A DNA stretch of 64,000 bases, taken from the NCBI RefSeq assembly GCF_028769735.1, contig NC_088171.1:82574716-82638715 (forward strand). The letters are read 5' to 3'. Below the pieces are notes generated by a model, which was given only the letters and a program-made list of their open reading frames with translations, did no database searches and was not told where the DNA came from. The translations under genes and the position numbers were made by a program. This stretch comes from Zonotrichia leucophrys gambelii (lineage: Eukaryota > Chordata > Aves > Passeriformes > Passerellidae). Shown piece by piece: positions 59,646 through 64,000 of the stretch. Numbering within the stretch: position 1 is the stretch's first letter; every line of letters begins with the position of its first letter.

Positions 59646-62600
59646 ATCCCAAATGGCTAGCTCCCAATCCGCATTTGGGTTAACTAGGAATTTCTTCACA
59701 CAGCAGCAGATGAGAGGTGGGCCTCTGTATGCAAAATAAGACAGTCAAATTGCTGTCACAAAATAACAAAAAGCAGGCAAGGCAGTTGATTTTTGCATAT
59801 GGACACAGAATTTATTACTAGAATACCACTTGGCATTCCAACAGCACAGAGTGCCCAGAAGCAAAAAAATTGAAGTGACCTGCCCTTACTGTCTTAACAA
59901 ATTGCAGAAGGCATTTTAAGGAGTATCCCACATCTAGCTTTGAAGTTAGACCTGTTTGGAGCAGGAGGTCAGCCTAGGTGGTATCCAATGGCTTCATTCA
60001 AATTAAATTACTCTGGTTTTATTCTGCACCTTGAAGCACTCAGGAAAGTCCTATAACATACTTAAAAGAACATTATCTGTAAAGACAAGAGCAATTGACT
60101 GACTAGATGAAGTAAAGAATTCTAAAAATCTTTTTTAATGGACATAAGTGGAGGTAAAAGAACATATAGGTACTTCAGTTTAACATTTAGAAACCACAAG
60201 AAGTTTCTAAAATACTCATTAACCTCTTAGAGCTCTCTACCAGACTGTTTTCCCTGAATAATCAATTCAATCCCAGAGTCTCATTGGCATCCCTGCCCCA
60301 CTCCCTCCCCTGTGTCACTCCACAAATGCCAATGGAGTCACATGGTAACAAGGCCATCTCTGCCAAAAGGACAACTTTAGTTTAAGATCAAACAGACACC
60401 CAGGCACTTGATGGCATCTGATTGGCAGGTGCCTGCACATGATGGGAATGTGATTGTCATCTGCAGGGCACTTCATTGCTGCCTGATGGATGCACACCTG
60501 GGATGTGATGCATGTGGTCAGTGTTGGACCAGAGGCTTTTACTCAGCCCTGGCCCCTCAGTCCCATGATTACTGACCACTGCTCCAAGTGACACAGCTGG
60601 AAACATGACATAGATTTTGAACTCAAAAGCCCTTCTCTGGAACATTTTGGAAACCCTCCTACAAACCTCTGAGAAGCCTCACAAACTTATTAAGTTCAGC
60701 ACATTTGCACTCTACAAAATACAGAAAAAGGACCTAGACTGCAAGACATCTGTTGCAAACAGATTGTCAACAGAACGCCAGTAACATTGCAATGTGACAG
60801 AATCTTCAATACAAAGATGACCATGTTGGATCAAAATGCATCTAAATACATCTTTCTGGTGCTGATTCTAGTCTCCTGCTACTCCTGCCCCAGAGCAGCT
60901 TGAGCTGGTGCCCTTATAGGGCTGCACTTACTTTGCAGCCACCTTAGAGCACCATGCATGTTTGCTGCAAGTTCTTCCTTCCAAGGGGTGACAGATATCT
61001 TGGAGCCATGGACTCAATAAAGACTCTTTTTGTGGCACATTATAGCCTACTTCCTCACCCTCCAAATATTTTGTGCTCCACAGAATACAAAACTTCTTTC
61101 TCCCTCTTTCTTTCCGCACTTATACTAATATCCTGCCTGCTCTAAAGACTCCAAATTCCTTTCCTTGTAAAGTCAATTAATTCACTGATAAGTGATAACT
61201 TACTGATAATTAACTCACCTCATGGGAATTAATCTTAACTCCTAACAATTTCCTGGGGAAGGGATTGTCCACTCAGAACTTGCCTGCTTTTCTCCTCATG
61301 GTGCCCTACTACATAGTTAAATAAGTTATTGCTTCCTATAGGCCTCATTCTAATGATATCTTTAGACCATCATGTTTATAAAAAATGCAATAATTTGTTT
61401 TGGATTTGCTTGTTTGATGTTGGTCTTTTACACCCACAGGGGATGTCAGATCTCCAGGCTTGGATACTGACCTAATGTTTCCCAAATATATTTACCATGG
61501 GTAATAGCCCAGCAGAGTACACTGATCCCAGGCACTGATCCCAGGCTACGCCAGCTTAGGCTGACCTTGAGCATCTGAAATGTGCCCTTTTGTTTTGTGT
61601 GCATACGTAAAAGTCATCAGCTGGCTTAAATATTTGGCCATCAGTGAATATTAAACCAGCACTCAATGCCAGAACCCAGACTGTGCAGTACCCAGAATTT
61701 AAATCTTCAATTGAAGGATTTCTTGGTTGCCTTTCCCATGGCTATCTGTCAGAGAGCAAGTGGAGGTATCCATCTGTCAGATAGCAAGGGGAGATATCCT
61801 TTTTCTAACAGACTGTGAATGAAAATGGAAAATAATAACACTCTTATTGGACATAGTGGAAGACACAATGGAGCTGCAAGTTCCACGTGTTCTTCATATA
61901 ACTCATTTTTTTTACTGGCCTACAAGAAACTACAAAAGAAATACATGATGAAAAGGATGTTGATCATCTGTGCCCTTTTGAAAGGGGTCAGAGGTTAAAC
62001 AAAGTTATTGTAATTTTTCTTGCTTACCTTCACTCAGAGCAAATGTGATGAGCCATATTCAGGTTACACATCAGTGCTACAAGTGCCAGCCAGGAAATAA
62101 ATTATGCGCAACAGCAACCAAGTGCCTTCCAGATTCACAGGAAACTGCCGTCCAGACAGCCACACATTTCCTAGCACAGTCTGAAACTAAATAAACTGTC
62201 ATTAGGGAAGATAATATCGATATAGGAAGTATTCAAGAACAAAAATTTCCCTCATAATCTCATTTATTCACATCCCTTTAAATTGCTATAATTGGAGATT
62301 GTAGTTTTCTTTTTAACAGCGGTATGTAAAGAAGTGACATGTTGGTCTTAAGCGCTCAGAAATTCAGGAATTAAGGGCAGATACAAAGGAATGTTCAAAG
62401 CCTTATTATCCTCTCTAAGACAAATTTCAGAAATTATGAAAACAAAAAAGGATGAACATTGGATATATCTTGGACCCACTTTTATCCTCAGCCAGAAGTC
62501 ATTGTTTTATTGTATTTATGTTGGTTTATAATTTTTGCCCACATAAATGAATTTATTTAGCCTACACACCCATGGAATTAAGCACGAATATCAGTTCTGT

Positions 62601-64000
62601 GCTGAGATAGCTCTCTCACAATTAAAACCAAAATAAAATCATCATTTTACTGATAGATTAAAGTAATGGTTTGGTTGTTTCCTACTTCTTTCCCTTTTCA
62701 GCTTCAAATATCATTTATCTTCAACAGGCAAGTTTATTTGGAATGACATCTTTTGTTTTCTCTCCTGTAAATATAATTTTTCAGTTAAATGCACTTGAAA
62801 AGAATATTTAGACAACTAGTAGCACTCATAACATAGAAAATTATAAAAAGTCACACTCCTTGATCAAACAGTTCCGCTGGGGTGGGATCAAATTATTGTG
62901 GATTCAAGGTAATTAATTTCCCTCTAACACGTTTCTGCAACAATGCTGCCAGGTTCCCAACTGCCAGAACAGAGTAACAACTCCTTTCCAAATTTCTAAA
63001 TCCACACAGTTGATACAGGAGACCACATATATCTCTCAACACCTACAGTTGGTAGCACCTCATGCAAAATAATAATTAGTGTGATAAACATTTAATATGA
63101 ACATGTCTGGAACTTCCACCATAGGAAAGGTCTAGGGATCAGAGAGGTAGGTCTCGAATCAGAGAGTGGGACTTTCTTTCCTGAGGTGCCTCTTGGAGAC
63201 AGAAGAAAAAGGAAGTGGAAAAGGAAACAAAACTTTAGAAAAGGGGTGGATGTGGTGTACCTTGACTTGAGGTACTTCCTCCAAGAGCATTCTCATTTGA
63301 AAGATGGATGTCATCGGTAAGACTGTTAAATTGTCTGGACGAAATTGCTCAGTAGCTCCATCTGGAAGATGAGAATGAATGAAGCAGAGATTTGTACCTG
63401 CTCCCCTGTGGTCCTGCACTGGTCCCACACATGGCTTGGACAGTCCTTCCAGAGTCCTTCTTCAGCAAATCTGAAGAGCACACTGACCTAGGGGTATGGC
63501 TATCAGGATTTGCCAAACTCAGTAGTGGAATTCTGTTGCCCCTTCATGCCTACAGGACCAGCTGGTGTCTAGGCTGAGCAGGGTTTGGCCAAGTGCAGAC
63601 ACACGTGTGAACAGCACGTGAGCTCAGCTTGAAGCGGGGTTCCAGGGCCATGGGCAGGGGAGGCCCCAGGAGGGGCTGGTCAGGGCCATGAGTGTGGACA
63701 GCACCCACCAATGGGATGCAGAACTGGAGCCCTCCAGAGATGTCTTCCAAACAGCACTTCTGGGGTTCTTCAGATGGAGCTCAGTTAATCAGGGCCAGCA
63801 GCTGCATAACCTCCATCGCTGTTCTCCTCATCTGTGTTATTGAATCCATGAAGAAAGCTGGAGAATCAGATTTCATTTACCTTTTTTTTTTCCTATCCCC
63901 CAAGATAAGCTGGAGGGCAGAGAGACTGCCTGATCTGCTTTTCATAAAGTAAATCTGATTCTGAAAGCAGCAAGTGCTTGCTAATGCAATCAGCATTTCA
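59646..64000. other. unique non-coding sequence
   Basis: 4.3 kb without a recognised exon or transposon. Holds a 28-bp tandem duplication (61,744-61,799) and, at 63,590-63,780, a G/C-richer patch with a CACGTG and an ACACGTGT motif. A T run lies at 63,883-63,891. Confidence 0.5.
61744..61799. repeat. 28-bp tandem duplication
   Basis: Two adjacent copies beginning ATCTGTCAGA and ending TATCC (61,744-61,771 and 61,772-61,799) differ at a few positions. Confidence 0.9.

Noticed and set aside
63153..63175. tRNA-like 'ggtctcgaatcag' segment
   Set aside because: Resembles a T-loop word only superficially. No acceptor stem, anticodon arm or A box can be placed around it.

Overview
This 64 kb window looks like bird genomic DNA, most likely from a passerine. 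It is AT-rich and poor in CpG, and no stretch has protein-coding exon structure. Its recognisable content is the avian retroelement set: many CR1 LINE fragments (the 3' end with the ATTCTATGATTCTATG-type tail, and reverse-transcriptase pieces with an FADD motif) and several solo LTRs of endogenous retroviruses. I recognise these LTR families from memory of avian repeats; I ran no database search. No rRNA, tRNA, CRISPR, operon or bacterial feature is present. I read the window as intergenic or deep intronic sequence. Long open frames lie mainly inside repeats or low-complexity DNA, or fall within what chance predicts.

Layout. 0-4.4 kb: a minus-strand CR1 (2.9 kb), a minus-strand solo LTR (3.9-4.2 kb) and a plus-strand CR1 tail (4.3 kb). 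4.4-15.4 kb: unique AT-rich sequence with small repeats and a G-quadruplex motif (14.67 kb). 15.4-18.6 kb: an LTR-dense cluster holding three solo LTRs of three families; the third (17,207-18,555) is complete, with an exact 5-bp target-site duplication. 18.6-34.9 kb: unique sequence with old CR1 pieces and a truncated ERVL-type LTR (23.3 kb). 35.0-36.5 kb: the longest CR1 copy, minus strand, with degraded RT-coding sequence. 36.5-47.7 kb: more CR1 (38.3, 39.1, 41.1 kb), an LTR fragment (42.2 kb), a perfect 15-bp inverted repeat (42.6 kb) and an AT-rich palindromic tract (45.8 kb).

47.8-50.1 kb is the most structured part. A plus-strand CR1 is split by a roughly 1.07 kb solo ERVL-type LTR. After the CR1 resumes, its parts lie in a non-canonical order: RT fragment, then endonuclease fragment, then 3' UTR. 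50-64 kb: a 259-bp GGGA/GGAA array (52.3 kb), a CR1 (54.0 kb), another solo LTR (57.9-58.4 kb) and a CR1 remnant (59.5 kb).

I found no gene system. The best-supported observations concern transposon history (nested and mosaic insertions, target-site duplications, repeat-family co-occurrence) and several perfect inverted repeats. Family assignments are by recognition, and element edges are accurate to about 5-30 bp unless a target-site duplication is stated.
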